A stretch of DNA of 64,000 bases from Lamellibrachia columna (GCA_963662155.1 OY759262.1:63799464-63863463); one strand, 5' to 3'. Shown: positions 13,501-24,202, numbered from the stretch's first letter. The notes: generated by a model from the letters alone, not told the origin. A program made the numbers and translations.

Positions 13501-13693
13501 GCGCCTGGCGAGAAAGCAGAACATTGAACTGTTCGTGGTGGCCGTCGGCAAGGATGTGTCGCCCGAGCTGAAGCAGGCCATCTCGGGGCAGCTGGATAAT
13601 CGACACGTGTTCTCCGTCAACGACTACAGTGACCTGCAGTACGTCGCGGCGAAGGTGGCGAGGAATGTCAACACCAAGTGTTTAGGTGAGTAG
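7539..13693 (+). CDS. secreted triple-VWA-domain protein (8 exons)
   Basis: Eight exons join in consistent phase: 7539-7595, 8014-8047, 9326-9564, 10018-10384, 11631-11839, 12074-12428, 12593-12790 and 13116-13693. All introns are GT-AG. The product is about 678 residues: signal peptide (1-19), short linker, VWA1 (about 32-228), VWA2 (234-420), Thr/Pro linker (421-486) and VWA3 (488-676). Each VWA starts with a Gly-Cys pair and ends with a Cys (VKVC, IKAC, NTKC), the usual disulphide closure in matrilin- and collagen VI-type modules. VWA folds bind protein ligands, often through a metal at the MIDAS site. A role in extracellular matrix, shell matrix or mucus is likely, but the exact function is unknown. 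The VWA modules are separated by phase-1 introns, so whole modules can be shuffled. The 3' end is uncertain because the stop lies just inside a good splice donor (13686). Confidence 0.88.
8014..8047 (+). CDS. VWA gene exon 2: short linker
   Basis: A 34-nt exon between a TTTCCAG acceptor and GTACGT donor encodes APAKQVARSHK plus one base of a split Gly codon. Its size and phase (0 to 1) exactly bridge exon 1 to the phase-1 start of exon 3. Because it is so small, it is supported mainly by phase and splice signals. Confidence 0.7.
9326..9564 (+). CDS. VWA gene exon 3: first part of VWA1
   Basis: It encodes GCAGKSADIIFLIDASQR and continues to the beta strand RIGVLSYSD. The MIDAS motif DxSxS reads D44-A-S46-Q-R48, so the last Ser is replaced by Arg. 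The acceptor is CCCTTCAG and the donor GTGAGT, with phase 1 in and phase 0 out. Confidence 0.9.
10018..10384 (+). CDS. VWA gene exon 4: second part of VWA1
   Basis: It encodes the rest of VWA1, including LKIVVVLTDGQS (the third MIDAS Asp), VRVVAIGIG, and the closing Cys in VKVC, followed by a short Thr/Asn/Pro linker. The exon ends after one base of a Gly codon (phase 1). Confidence 0.9.
11631..11839 (+). CDS. VWA gene exon 5: first part of VWA2
   Basis: It starts GCGGNPAEVVFALDASTS, with an intact DxSxS (D246, S248, S250), and continues to RIGVLTFGD. Phase 1 in, phase 0 out, the same layout as exon 3, which supports duplication of a two-exon VWA module. Confidence 0.92.
12074..12428 (+). 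CDS. VWA gene exon 6: second part of VWA2
   Basis: It encodes RGSTNTGKAIE (MIDAS Thr319), VVKIGIVITDGKS (MIDAS Asp349), ITLFSIGVG and the closing Cys in IKAC. With exon 5 this is the only VWA here with all canonical metal ligands. Phase 0 in, phase 1 out. Confidence 0.92.
12593..12790 (+). CDS. VWA gene exon 7: Thr/Pro mucin-like linker
   Basis: About 66 residues, mostly Thr, contain four 33-bp coding repeats of PAP plus a Thr run (from about 12652 to 12763), then TELMIRDE. Such Thr/Pro stretches in secreted proteins are usually densely O-glycosylated and extended, separating VWA2 from VWA3. The phase-1 in, phase-1 out arrangement makes it a removable cassette. Confidence 0.85.
13116..13685 (+). 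CDS. VWA gene exon 8: complete but degenerate VWA3
   Basis: A single 570-nt exon carries a whole VWA without the intron that splits VWA1 and VWA2. It starts GCGANRPADVIFSLPSEAS: the MIDAS Asp is replaced by Pro501, and the TDG position reads IDS. The closing Cys is in NTKC. Metal binding is therefore unlikely. TTTAG/GTGAGT at the end may be a true donor or may be read through to TAG at 13691. Confidence 0.88.
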
Positions 13694-13942
13694 TGTTGAA
13701 CTGCCCAAATGACGTCTGGGTCGACGACAGCGCCGCTTAGTGGCAGTGGTGGGTGTTGAAAAAGATCGTTTATTGTTAGCACGAGCGCTAGAGTCTATGC
13801 CAAACAATATCAACGTTGTCCAAATTTATCAACAATATGTATTACTGTAAAATGCGCACTGGGAAATTATTTTATACGACATATTAAACAATTTTCATTG
13901 ACTATCTGCCGAATATATCGCCAGTCTAATCTGCAGTTGCTG

Positions 13943-13948
13943 AATAAA
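13943..13948 (+). terminator. candidate poly(A) signal of the VWA gene
   Basis: AATAAA lies about 250 nt after the read-through stop at 13693. It supports the gene ending here, but AT-rich DNA produces this hexamer often. A plausible acceptor (TAATCTGCAG, to 13936) immediately precedes it and would give only a few extra residues before a stop. Confidence 0.4.
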
Positions 13949-16050
13949 ATATCAGCTTCACCAAAGCCTAATATTCAAATCTCACTTCACATTAAGAATA
14001 TGTCAGTTAGTGATATAGAGTGCACGTTTGTGTAAAACAGTCATGTATTGTTCGTTGTAGAATGAAGACTCAACGCTGCAACCCTGCTGCAGGCTAATGA
14101 TCGAAACATTCCATAAATGTGTTTCACGAAGGAATCTCTTGAATATTCTCTGACCGAGGTCGAGTCGCTCTGACCCGTCTGCCCGTAGCACTCTCTGCAT
14201 CGATACGACGCGGTGGTCAACAACGATGTGTTTACGCCGTCTTCTCAGTGACCAATCCAGCGTGTTTGAGTTAAAAGACACGACAAACAGGGTAATAATT
14301 TATCACAAAAGACAATGGTATTTGTGTCAGTATGCTCAATCGTTTCTGCTCAAACGTTGAAGTTGAAGGAAAATGACATTTCAAGATGGCTGTGCGGAAC
14401 GCGTGTATATTTTGTTAGTCGTGTCGTCATTTAACTTAAGCCATTCATGTGAAAATAACTTATGTCATTTTGTATATAATGTGTATAATAATATATTTAT
14501 CACATGGCATTAGTATAGATTTTTATACAAAGTTTGCCGGTCCAATGCAATAAACTGGGATATTATTGTTTGCGATAGTTGCACGCCTTACAACATTGTG
14601 GTTAGATTGCGCGTAAAACTAAGGAACTACGACAGTTCATAGGGCATGTCTTTCAGGTCAGTATTGTCTGATCAGCCATTTGTGGCTGATGTGGAACGTT
14701 CGAGTTAGTTCAGGATGCTAAGACAATGTGTAACATGGAAAACACACTACACAAATATATTAGAACTTCTTCAAAAATGCAACGTTGCTATATAAATTTG
14801 TCGTGTAACGCCACGAATTGGCAGAACACTGTATCTACAATAGAAAATTCCTTCTCACATAATTCAACGGTCAAACCGAAAAGAACAGATTCTGGATATT
14901 TTACTTTGATCATAGTTAGCATCTTGAACTATGGTATATATAATAATATACATTTAAATGTGAATGTATACCATGCTACGCTTCCTTGTATTCGTTATTT
15001 TTGTACATTTGAGTGTATTGTATACACCCGTGAATACTACAGAATGTACATTGTATGTGCCATGTATGAATGAATGTATGCACTGATTTATAAGTTATAG
15101 AGGGTATATATGAGCGTATGCATGAACTATACATAATTTACTCGATAACCTTGCTGCTGAATGCACGTATAGAGATCAGTCAGTGCAGACTGAGGGAGGG
15201 CTTAGTTGATAGACAATGGACGTGCTTATGTCATGCACGCCAGCTATGGACGACGGCACTGTTTATCAAGTAACACATATGTTTGTTGAATCGACATGAA
15301 CGAACGTAATAAAAGGTTGTTCAGTATTTGCTATATAAACCTCCGACGTTTCTGGTTTCTTTCCCGCTTTGTATAATTCGGCGATTTGCGACTGTAAAAG
15401 TGTGATACGATGCGGGGGGGGGCGGGGGGGGGGGGTATTCGGGGAGTGCGCGGGGCAGTGACAGGCAGACGACATGTCCTCGAGTAGACTATACATCACA
15501 GATTAACCGGACACCCCATGATACACTTCACTCTTGCGTCCGGCCAGCTTCTTGATAATCCGTGACGTCACAAAGACATCTTAACATTTACTTAATTGCT
15601 TCGCTAAACAAACTCGTTGACGCTGCAGTGATGGTTGAAGCCCGTGAAGGAATACACTCCAAGTGGTGCTGTCTGCTAAACCCACTTGACCCTTCCGATA
15701 CCTTCTACATATTGCCTTACCTACCCTCTTCGGGTCTGGTGCCCACGAAGCTGCAATTCACTTTCTCCAGCTCATTCTGTCTTCGGCCACATGTTTGGCG
15801 ACGTTCAAAGACTTCCATCCCATCTCGGTGTTCTTTTTTCTTCAGTTTTTCGCCAAGTTATTTTTGGGTGACCCACTTTCCTTCTGCCTGCATGCGTTCA
15901 TGCTAGAACTTCCATTCAGTTGTTGTCTTCTTTCATTCTCATGATACGCCCAGTTCAGTGCCATCTTCTTGTCCTGACTTTTGTGTCTATCTTCTTTACT
16001 TTGGTTTCAAATAGAATATCCTCATTTCACACTACGCACGGCCATCTAAC
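13949..16050. other. intergenic stretch, no gene seen
   Basis: AT-rich unique sequence without convincing exons. A G-tract at about 15413-15436 is the only compositional feature. Open frames here are short and lack domains. Confidence 0.5.
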
Positions 16051-16130
16051 TGTTAGCACTTGAATAACAATGTTAGCACTTGAATAACAATGTTAGCACT
16101 TGAATAACAATGTTAGCACTTGAATAACAA
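16051..16130. repeat. 20-bp tandem repeat, 4 copies
   Basis: Four identical units of TGTTAGCACTTGAATAACAA. Identity between copies suggests recent amplification. Confidence 0.97.
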
Positions 16131-16760
16131 TGAGTCCAGCTTCCGAATGTCACTTTCATTTATCTTCCACGTCTTACGTCCAAATAATAACGCCTTCCAC
16201 GTGTATTCGGACAGAAATAATTCAATTGTTATGTGTCACCCGAGAATGGTGCATTCCTCACTTCGCCTTCATATATCAAGTTTCGCACATGTTTTTAAAA
16301 GGGATGTACAACGATTTTCATTGGTTAATTGATACCCAACTATGGTTTCGTATAATTGTGTCGCAATTCTCTTAACTATTCCATCAAAGTAGGGTAACCT
16401 GGGGCAAAATGGCCCCTGGAAGTAAGACTGCCCCTCACCATGTACGCAAAATATAAAACTCTGAACGTTCCTAAATCTTGTGCAAAATGAAGCTAACTTC
16501 TATCTGATACCCACCTCGAAAGCTCAGCAACACGAGACAGACGTAATTAAATCAGTGTGTTTTTAAACTTTTATATGCACTATTATATGAACTGATCTAA
16601 TATTTTGTCAATAGTAAAATGGTGAAACTCACTACGTAGCGGTGTGAATCATTGACTTAATTTGTGACATGATAGTATTATTAATTAGTTGACAGATCAA
16701 ACAAAATAGTTTGTTGTGTGTTGTATACATCCTGTTAAGACACATGTTGTGGCTGTGGCA

Positions 16761-17047
16761 CAAGACGGTTCCCATACACGTGGGGCAAGACGGTTCCCAT
16801 ACACGTGGGGCAAGACGGTTCCCATACACGTGGGGCAAGACGGTTCCCATACACGTGGGGCAAGACGGTTCCCATACACGTGGGGCAAGACGGTTCCCAT
16901 ACACGTGGGGCAAGACGGTTCCCATACACGTGGGGCAAGACGGTTCCCATACACGTGGGGCAAGACGGTTCCCATACACGTAGGGCAAGACGGTTCCCAT
17001 ACACGTGGGGCAAGACGGTTCCCATACACGCGGGGCAAGACGGTCCC
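16761..17047. repeat. 25-bp minisatellite, about 11.5 copies
   Basis: The unit includes GGCAAGACGGTTCCCATACA followed by CGTGG, and is nearly invariant. Each unit contains CACGTG, the canonical E-box palindrome, so about ten E-boxes are spaced 25 bp apart. It lies inside the inverted-repeat element. Open frames on both strands are by-products. Confidence 0.97.
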
Positions 17048-17332
17048 TATATGACCAATTATGTTTATTACATTTAATATAATACGAACCTTGCATGATT
17101 GACGTTCTCCTAGCCTGTATGCTGTAATCATAATGGAATATTACTAAACCAATATTACATTGTGTATAGATTGCAAAGTGTGTATTATATGTTAGTTCTC
17201 ATTTAAATGTAACAACCATAACGGCCAGATATATTACTATCATACAATGCAAGTTCAGGCATGTTTTAAGTTTTAAGTTCAGGCAATAGTTCGTTCATGT
17301 AAGCGAAAACCACGGGGGGTTATAGGCCGTGT

Positions 17333-18749
17333 TGCCCCAGGTAGAGGACTGTCTTGCCCCAGGTAGAGGACTGTCTTGCCCCAGGTAGATGACAGTCTTG
17401 CCCCAGGTAGAGGACTGTCTTGCCTCAGGTAGAGGACTGTCTTGCCCCAGGTAGTGGACTGTCTTGCCCCAGGTAGATGACAGTCTTGCCCCAGGTAGAG
17501 GACTGTCTTGCCCCAGGTAGAGGACTGTCTTGCCCCAGGTAGATGACGGTCTTGCCCCAGGTAGAGGACTGTCTTGCCCCAGGTAGATGACAGTCTTGCC
17601 CCAGGTAGAGGACTGTCTTGCCCCAGGTAGAGGACTGTCTTGCCCCAGGTAGATGACGGTCTTGCCCCAGGTAGAGGACTGTCTTGCCCCAGGTAGATGA
17701 CTGTCTTGCCCCAGGTAGAGGACTGTCTTGCCCCAGGTAGAGGATTGTCTTGCCCCAGGTAGAGGACTGTCTTGCCCCAGGTAGAGGACTGTCTTGCCCC
17801 AGGTAGATGACAGTCTTGCCCCAGGTAGAGGACTGTCTTGCCTCAGGTAGAGGACTGTCTTGCCCCAGGTAGTGGACTGTCTTGCCCCAGGTAGACGACA
17901 GTCTTGCCCCAGGTAGAGGACTGTCTTGCCCCAGGTAGAGGACTGTCTTGCCCCAGGTAGATGACGGTCTTGCCCCAGGTAGAGGACTGTCTTGCCCCAG
18001 GTAGATGACAGTCTTGCCCCAGGTAGAGGACTGTCTTGCCCCAGGTAGAGGACTGTCTTGCCCCAGGTAGATGACGGTCTTGCCCCAGGTAGAGGACTGT
18101 CTTGCCCCAGGTAGATGACTGTCTTGCCCCAGGTAGAGGACTGTCTTGCCCCAGGTAGAGGACTGTCTTGCCCCAGGTAGAGGACTGTCTTGCCCCAGGT
18201 AGAGGACTGTCTTGCCCCAGGTAGATGACTGTCTTGCCCCAGGTAGATGACAGTCTTGCCCCAGGTAGAGGACTGTCTTGCCCCATGTAGAGGACTGTCT
18301 TGCCCCAGGTAGATGACGGTCTTGCCCCAGGTAGAGGACTGTCTTGCCCCAGGTAGAGGATTGTCTTGCCCCAGGTAGAGGACTGTCTTGCCCCAGGTAG
18401 AGGATTGTCTTGCCCCAGGTAGATGACGGTCTTGCCCCAGGTAGAGGACTGTCTTGCCCCAGGTAGATGACTGTCTTGCCCCAGGTAAAGGATTGTCTTG
18501 CCCCAGGTAGATGACTGTCTTGCCCCAGGTAGAGGATTGTCTTGCCCCAGGTAGAGGACTGTCTTGCCCCAGGTAGAGGATTGTCTTGCCCCAGGTAGAT
18601 GACGGTCTTGCCCCAGGTAGAGGACTGTCTTGCCCCAGGTAGATGACTGTCTTGCCCCAGGTAAAGGATTGTCTTGCCCCAGGTAGATGACTGTCTTGCC
18701 CCAGGTAGAGGATTGTCTTGCCCCAGGTAGAGGACTGTCTTGCCCCAGG
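17333..18749. repeat. 22-bp minisatellite, about 64 copies
   Basis: The unit is TGCCCCAGGTAGAGGACTGT plus CT, with frequent GATGAC, GATTGT and GACGGT variants. Variants recur in blocks; for example a pattern near 17400-17690 reappears near 17830-18110, which shows larger segmental duplications inside the array. A 444-codon minus-strand frame is an artefact of the repeat. Confidence 0.97.
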
Positions 18750-18966
18750 GATTGGGCAAGACGCCTTTTTTGGGTACTCTTGCTATTTTTTAAATGCAAC
18801 ATAGCTAGGTTGCTTATTTACTGAAACAAGTTTTCCAATGGGTAACACACCTATCTGTCCATAATATGAACACATTAAATACATGCTAAAGTAGTTTAAT
18901 GATGTACAATTTGAAAGTTTTCCTTGGGGGGCGCTGCCCCAGGTTACCCTACATTTAAGTTAACAA

Positions 18967-19070
18967 TGTTATACACTACTTCATGTTATACACTACTTCA
19001 TGTTATACACTACTTCATGTTATACACTACTTCATGTTATACACTACTTCATGTTATACACTACTTCATG
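18967..19070. repeat. 17-bp tandem repeat, 6 copies
   Basis: Identical units of TGTTATACACTACTTCA start 16 bp after the right end of the inverted-repeat element. Confidence 0.96.
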
Positions 19071-19740
19071 TTTTAATAGTTCTTGTTGCAGTAATCTCTA
19101 TATTTGCCATCAGAAATGGTAAAACCGGGATTTAAAAAAAAACCATTATGGGTCACAGGTCTTCTCCACTTGCCGGTTGATATGAAGCCATAACCACGTC
19201 GTTAAAATGTGGAAAGAGACGCGTTATTCCCAGCTGTGGTAATTTCATAGCGTTTATTCACTGGAGAAGGCAACATTAGTGGAACAGCATGTGGAGATGG
19301 GATTGTCAGACACCGTGGTTACACAAATACGAGGCCACTGTTGCAGTGCGCAGAATATTATATTACCGTGAAAAAAATACGTTCCACTAATAGGGGTTTT
19401 GCACCGCTAATAATGGTCGCATTTTGATGGAAATGACATGTAACAGATAACTTTTGCATAATTGGCTCATCATGCCCGACTCGCGCTGACAAACACAACG
19501 CACCAAGTACGCATTTAAACTGTTTGCTGCCAACAGCCACATCGCGAAAATAATACATTAAATGCATCGAGTTTTTCATTTCACGAACTGGTCGGACGAA
19601 CAAACGGAAAGACTAATTGTTCAACCGACCCAGACGCAGAGGTATTTTAAACACAACTGTTGAACTGGTATGTCGATTACTGGATTACTATCTCACACAC
19701 TGTATATGTGATTGGACAACATATGTTAGGGAAACACGTG
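19071..19740. other. unique stretch, no gene seen
   Basis: No exon, RNA gene or repeat family is recognised. The longest open frame (81 codons, minus strand) has no domain. Confidence 0.45.
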
Positions 19741-19742
19741 TG

Positions 19743-19841
<99 letters not shown>
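19741..19841. repeat. (CGTG)n microsatellite
   Basis: About 25 uninterrupted tetramers. The alternating purine-pyrimidine sequence is capable of Z-DNA formation. Confidence 0.97.
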
Positions 19842-20221
19842 ATGGTTTTAACAAGGTCTTTATCAAAATATAACTTTACAAAATATTTAAGATATATAAT
19901 ATATATCGTTGTCTAGCTAAGCCGTAAGCTCATAAAGTTGTGATAATTGATGATGAATTATAATGTAAAACGCATATTTAGAAATACTAAACAGTATATG
20001 AATGTTTGGACCGAAGAGGGTTAGCCATGTCACAGTTTATATGTCAACATTCCTTCTAACACCAACTCGAATTCCTTGGGAAGTATTAAGCAACGCTGCA
20101 ATTACTGCACGAAGACCATTCATTCACACGTATACACCACTAGTTATACCAGGTACTCACGTGTACCACCCATTGAGCTGAGGCAACGTGCGGTGAACGA
20201 ACGAAATTGTCCAATCTTCGA

Positions 20222-20254
20222 GACGACCACGAGGGGATTCGAGCCCCGGTCGTC
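20222..20254 (+). other. tRNA-like minihelix / B-box-like hairpin
   Basis: The layout is GACGACC (20222-20228), ACGA, GGGG (20233-20236), loop ATTCGAG, CCCC (20244-20247), GGTCGTC (20248-20254). The outer 7-bp stem is perfect and the inner stem-loop resembles a tRNA T-arm containing TTCGA. There is no D-arm or anticodon arm, so this is not a tRNA gene. It could be a remnant of a tRNA-derived SINE or a chance hairpin. Confidence 0.35.
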
Positions 20255-21000
20255 TTGAGACGCTGACGTCATATCCCTTAGTAAGTGGTACTACTGCGTC
20301 CAACTAATAAAATTTATGGGAGGTTGTAAATAGTAAAAAAATCTAACGTGGATTGTTCTGAAACAACCCGCGTCTGAAGCCCCCCCCCCCCATGGCATAA
20401 CCAGTGCTTACACAGACGACGACAGGTGATTGGTAATTTGGTATTGGGTCTCGATCTTTGACTTCATCAAGAACTGAATAAAGCCAGACTCCGCACATTC
20501 CCGTGTTGATTGGACTGTCATTACAACAATGCCAGACGTGCGGTTCCATTATACGCAGTCTGATTAAAACGCTGTGTGATCAAAGTCCTCGTGTAAGACA
20601 GTAGTAGGAATGAAATGTGGGCAATCTATTTGAGTCTACCCTCACATATTGACGATCGGTGCCAAATCCGCGGGTGGCAGATGTTGCTGACTGTTTTTTG
20701 AAACCAAACACGCAGATAGTAAGCATAGACATGACAGTTAAAGATCTTGGGCGTCACTTCTGCTTCTATTAATCGTAAGGCTGCGTGAGCCGTTTCAATT
20801 TCTCAGAACCGTCGTTTGAAGAGATACGTGGACATATCTCCCATCAGCACGTCTAGGTCCTAGTCCACGCCCATGGTGTGCTGCAAAAGTTACCCATACA
20901 TAGTCATAGGATTGTGTCATCACGAACAAAGACCAGCGTGTTTTTTTACGTGTCCTCTTCGAGTCCAGAGGTGGCACAAAAGGTTCGGATAAAATCTCGC
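20255..21000. other. unique stretch, no gene seen
   Basis: A poly-C run lies at about 20380-20390. No coding exon or repeat is supported in the remainder. Confidence 0.4.
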
Positions 21001-22187
21001 CAGTTCCCTCTGTCTTGGGCTCTCCTTGTCGCTGTGCCCCAGGTCTGCCCAGCAACCTTCAGTTCCCTCTGTCTTGAGCTCTCCTTGTCGCTGTGCCCCA
21101 GGTCAGCCCAGCAACATTCAGTTCCCTCTGTCTTGGGCTCTCCTTGTCGCTGTGTCCCAGGTCAGTCCAGCAGTCTTCAGTTCCCTCTGTCTAGGGCTCT
21201 CCTTGTCGCTGTGCCCCATGTCAGCCCAGCAGTCTTCAGTTCCCTCTGTCTTGGGCTCTCCTTGTCGCTGTGTCCCATGTCAGTCCAGCAGTCTTCAGTT
21301 CCGTCTGTCTTAAGCTCTCCTTGTCGCTGTGCCCCATGTCAGTCCAGCAGTCTTCAGTTCCGTCTGTCTTGAGCTCTCCTTGTCGCTGTGCCCCATGTCA
21401 GTCCAGCAGTCTTCAGTTCCGTCTGTCTTGAGCTCTCCTTGTCGCTGTGCCCCATGTCAGTCCAGCAGTCTTCAGTTCCGTCTGTCTTGAGCTCTCCTTG
21501 TCGCTGTGCCCCATGTCAGTCCAGCAGTCTTCAGTTCCCTCTGTCTTGAGCTCTCCTTGTCGCTGTGTCCCATGTCAGCCCAGCAACTTTCAGTTCCCTC
21601 TGTCTTGAGCTCTCCTTGTCGCTGTGCCCCATGTCAGTCCAGCAGTCTTCAGTTTCGTCTGTCTTGGGCTCTCCTTGTCGCTGTGCCCCATGTCAGTCCA
21701 GCAGTCTTCAGTTCCCTCTGTCTTGGGCTCTCCTTGTCGCTGTGCCCCATGTCAGTCCAGCAGTCTTCAGTTCCCTCTGTCTTGGGCTCTCCTTGTCGCT
21801 GTGCCCCATGTCAGTCCAGCAGTCTTCAGTTTCGTCTGTCTTGGGCTCTACTTGTCGCTGTGCCCCAGGACAGTCCAGCAGTCTTCAGTTCCCTCTGTCT
21901 TGGGCTCTCCTTGTCGTTGTGCCCCATGTCAGTCCAGCAATCTTCAGTTCCGTCTGTCTTGGGCTCTCCTTGTTGCTGTGCCCCATGTCAGTCCAGCAAT
22001 CTTCAGTTCCGTCTGTCTTGGGCTCTCCTTGTCGCTGTGTCCCATGTCAGTCCAGCAATCTTCAGTTCCGTCTGTCTTGGGCTCTCCTTGTCGCTGTGTC
22101 CCATGTCAGTCCAGCAGTCTTCAGTTCCCTCTGTCTTGGGCTCTCCTTGTCGCTGTGCCCTAGGTCAGTCCACCAGTCTTCAGTTCC
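21001..22187. repeat. 59-bp minisatellite, 20 copies
   Basis: The unit contains CTCTGTCTTGGGCTCTCCTT and GTCGCTGTGCCCCATGTCAG, and is repeated with scattered C/T and CCC/CGT variants. Because 59 is not a multiple of three and the unit has no stop in any + frame, all three + frames are open at once. This explains the Ser/Leu/Cys-rich open frames; they are not genes. Confidence 0.97.
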
Positions 22188-22298
22188 TCTTCGTCCTCGT
22201 GTTGGTTTTTCGTGTGTCCCTTTTTATCTTCCGTTCTAATATATAGGCTCATAACACTCGCTATTGACATGGCAAGTGACTGTTCCGTGCATACATGT

Positions 22299-22559
22299 CT
22301 TTTGGTTCCATAACCCAATAGTATATTTTGGTTCCATAACCCAATAGTATCTTTTGGTTCCATAACCCAATAGTATATTTTGGTTCTATAACCCAATAGT
22401 ATCTTTTGGTTCCATAACCCAATAGTATATTTTGGTTCCATAACCCAATAGTATCTTTTGGTTCCATAACCCAATAGTATATTTTGGTTCCATAACCCAA
22501 TAGTATCTTTTGGTTCCATAACCCAATAGTATCTTTTGGTTCCATAATCCAATAGTATC
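22299..22559. repeat. 26-bp minisatellite, 10 copies
   Basis: The unit TTTTGGTTCCATAACCCAAT plus AGTATC/AGTATA alternates between two forms over most of the array, indicating a 52-bp higher-order dimer. Confidence 0.97.
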
Positions 22560-23018
22560 TACCTCTTCGCTTTCATTGTGGGTTTTCTTCAATAGAATTT
22601 TCGCTCATTACAAAAGGAGAAATGATTCTCTTGTTTATTTCAATGTGAGTTGTTACTCAAACAATCATACACTGTCACACGGTCTAGACTGAAACATTGC
22701 TGCACTAGAGCGGGGTATGACTATCATTTGTCATCATGGTCGATCGTGTGATAATGCGCTTATCTTGTGTTCGTGCCAGTATGTAGCCAATACAACTAAT
22801 AATGGCCAATGCTATCTAGTGCAGTATTATATTATCTTATATTATCTTTAGTTGATCGCATTTCGACAGTGCGTGGCAACTGAGAGAACGCTCTGTTAAT
22901 TGTAGATTGCTGAAACTCTTCTTTGTCTTCTTCGTCTTGTGTTGTTTAACAAGATATTTGATTGTTCGAGCTTCCGTACACATAACACGTAGGAAACATT
23001 TGTATTTATTGTGGCAAC
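22560..23018. other. unique stretch, no gene seen
   Basis: AT-rich sequence without a supported feature, ending at the CA microsatellite. Confidence 0.4.
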
Positions 23019-23496
<478 letters not shown>

Positions 23497-23734
23497 TGGA
23501 TTTGCGAAATCGCAGCTGCTTTTGGCGCTACGACGGAAGTCTTATTATTGTTCCTTCTGGCGATGTAAAGCGATACGTGAAGTCTGCGATAGAACCCTGG
23601 CACATACATCCAAACATAAGTGGATAAACGTGGGTTTTGAGTGACAGGTTAATGCTCATCGGTGGCAGGTACAAGGAATTCGGTGCCATCCTCGTTTTCG
23701 GTTACGGACAACATCAACATATCGAATGGTTGCA

Positions 23735-23793
23735 CTCGACGGGGGTCGCATACTCTCGACGGGGGTCGCATACTCTCGACGGGGGTCGCATAC
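23735..23793. repeat. 20-bp tandem repeat, 3 copies
   Basis: Units of CTCGACGGGGGTCGCATACT. Each contains an inner inverted pair (CGAC...GTCG). It follows the single inverted relative of the 41-bp array core (about 23696-23721). Confidence 0.93.
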
Positions 23794-24202
23794 ACCACAT
23801 TTGGTTCACGGTTCTGGGAGATCAGCTACTTCACACAAAAAGTGATGCATCGATTCAAGCCTGTGTTTACAGCTATATGTCTGTCATCTAAATGAATCCC
23901 ATGTTGCCAGTAACATCGTTGACAGGGAGAGTGTCCAGTTCCAGACGAGTTTTCAGACCAATTCGTGCCATTAGGAGAGTGAAGAGGCCATGTACTGAGT
24001 TGTATATTCACATTTTACGGACCCAACAGGACATTTTGTATCTGGAGTGATCGTAAAATTTGTGTTGCGAGGAGCACGTATGCGTATCGAAACTTTAACA
24101 GTTGAAAGTAGAACAACATTTATAATACATACATTGCTTTCCGCACATAGAGTATTAAATGCGTTGTATATGCATGGGTGACCGAACATGGGTGACCGAA
24201 CA

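Larger units (their letters stand above)
16390..18951. mobile_element. TA-flanked inverted-repeat element filled with minisatellites
   Basis: A perfect 15-bp inverted repeat bounds the element: GGGTAACCTGGGGCA at 16392-16406 and its complement at 18935-18949. Each terminus is directly flanked by TA (16390-16391 and 18950-18951), as expected for TA-targeting DNA transposons such as Tc1/mariner/pogo relatives. No transposase frame is present, so it would be nonautonomous. The interior is mostly two minisatellites whose units share GGGGCAAGAC-like sequence with the termini. The boundaries are seen; transposon identity is inferred. Confidence 0.7.

Noticed and set aside
17425..18802. 444- and 319-codon minus-strand frames
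   Set aside because: Produced by the 22-bp array (period 66 in three units) without stops; no promoter or unique coding sequence.
20076..20258. Full tRNA gene on the basis of a B-box-like GGATTCGAGCC
   Set aside because: No A box, D-arm or anticodon arm at the right spacing; only a minihelix can be drawn.
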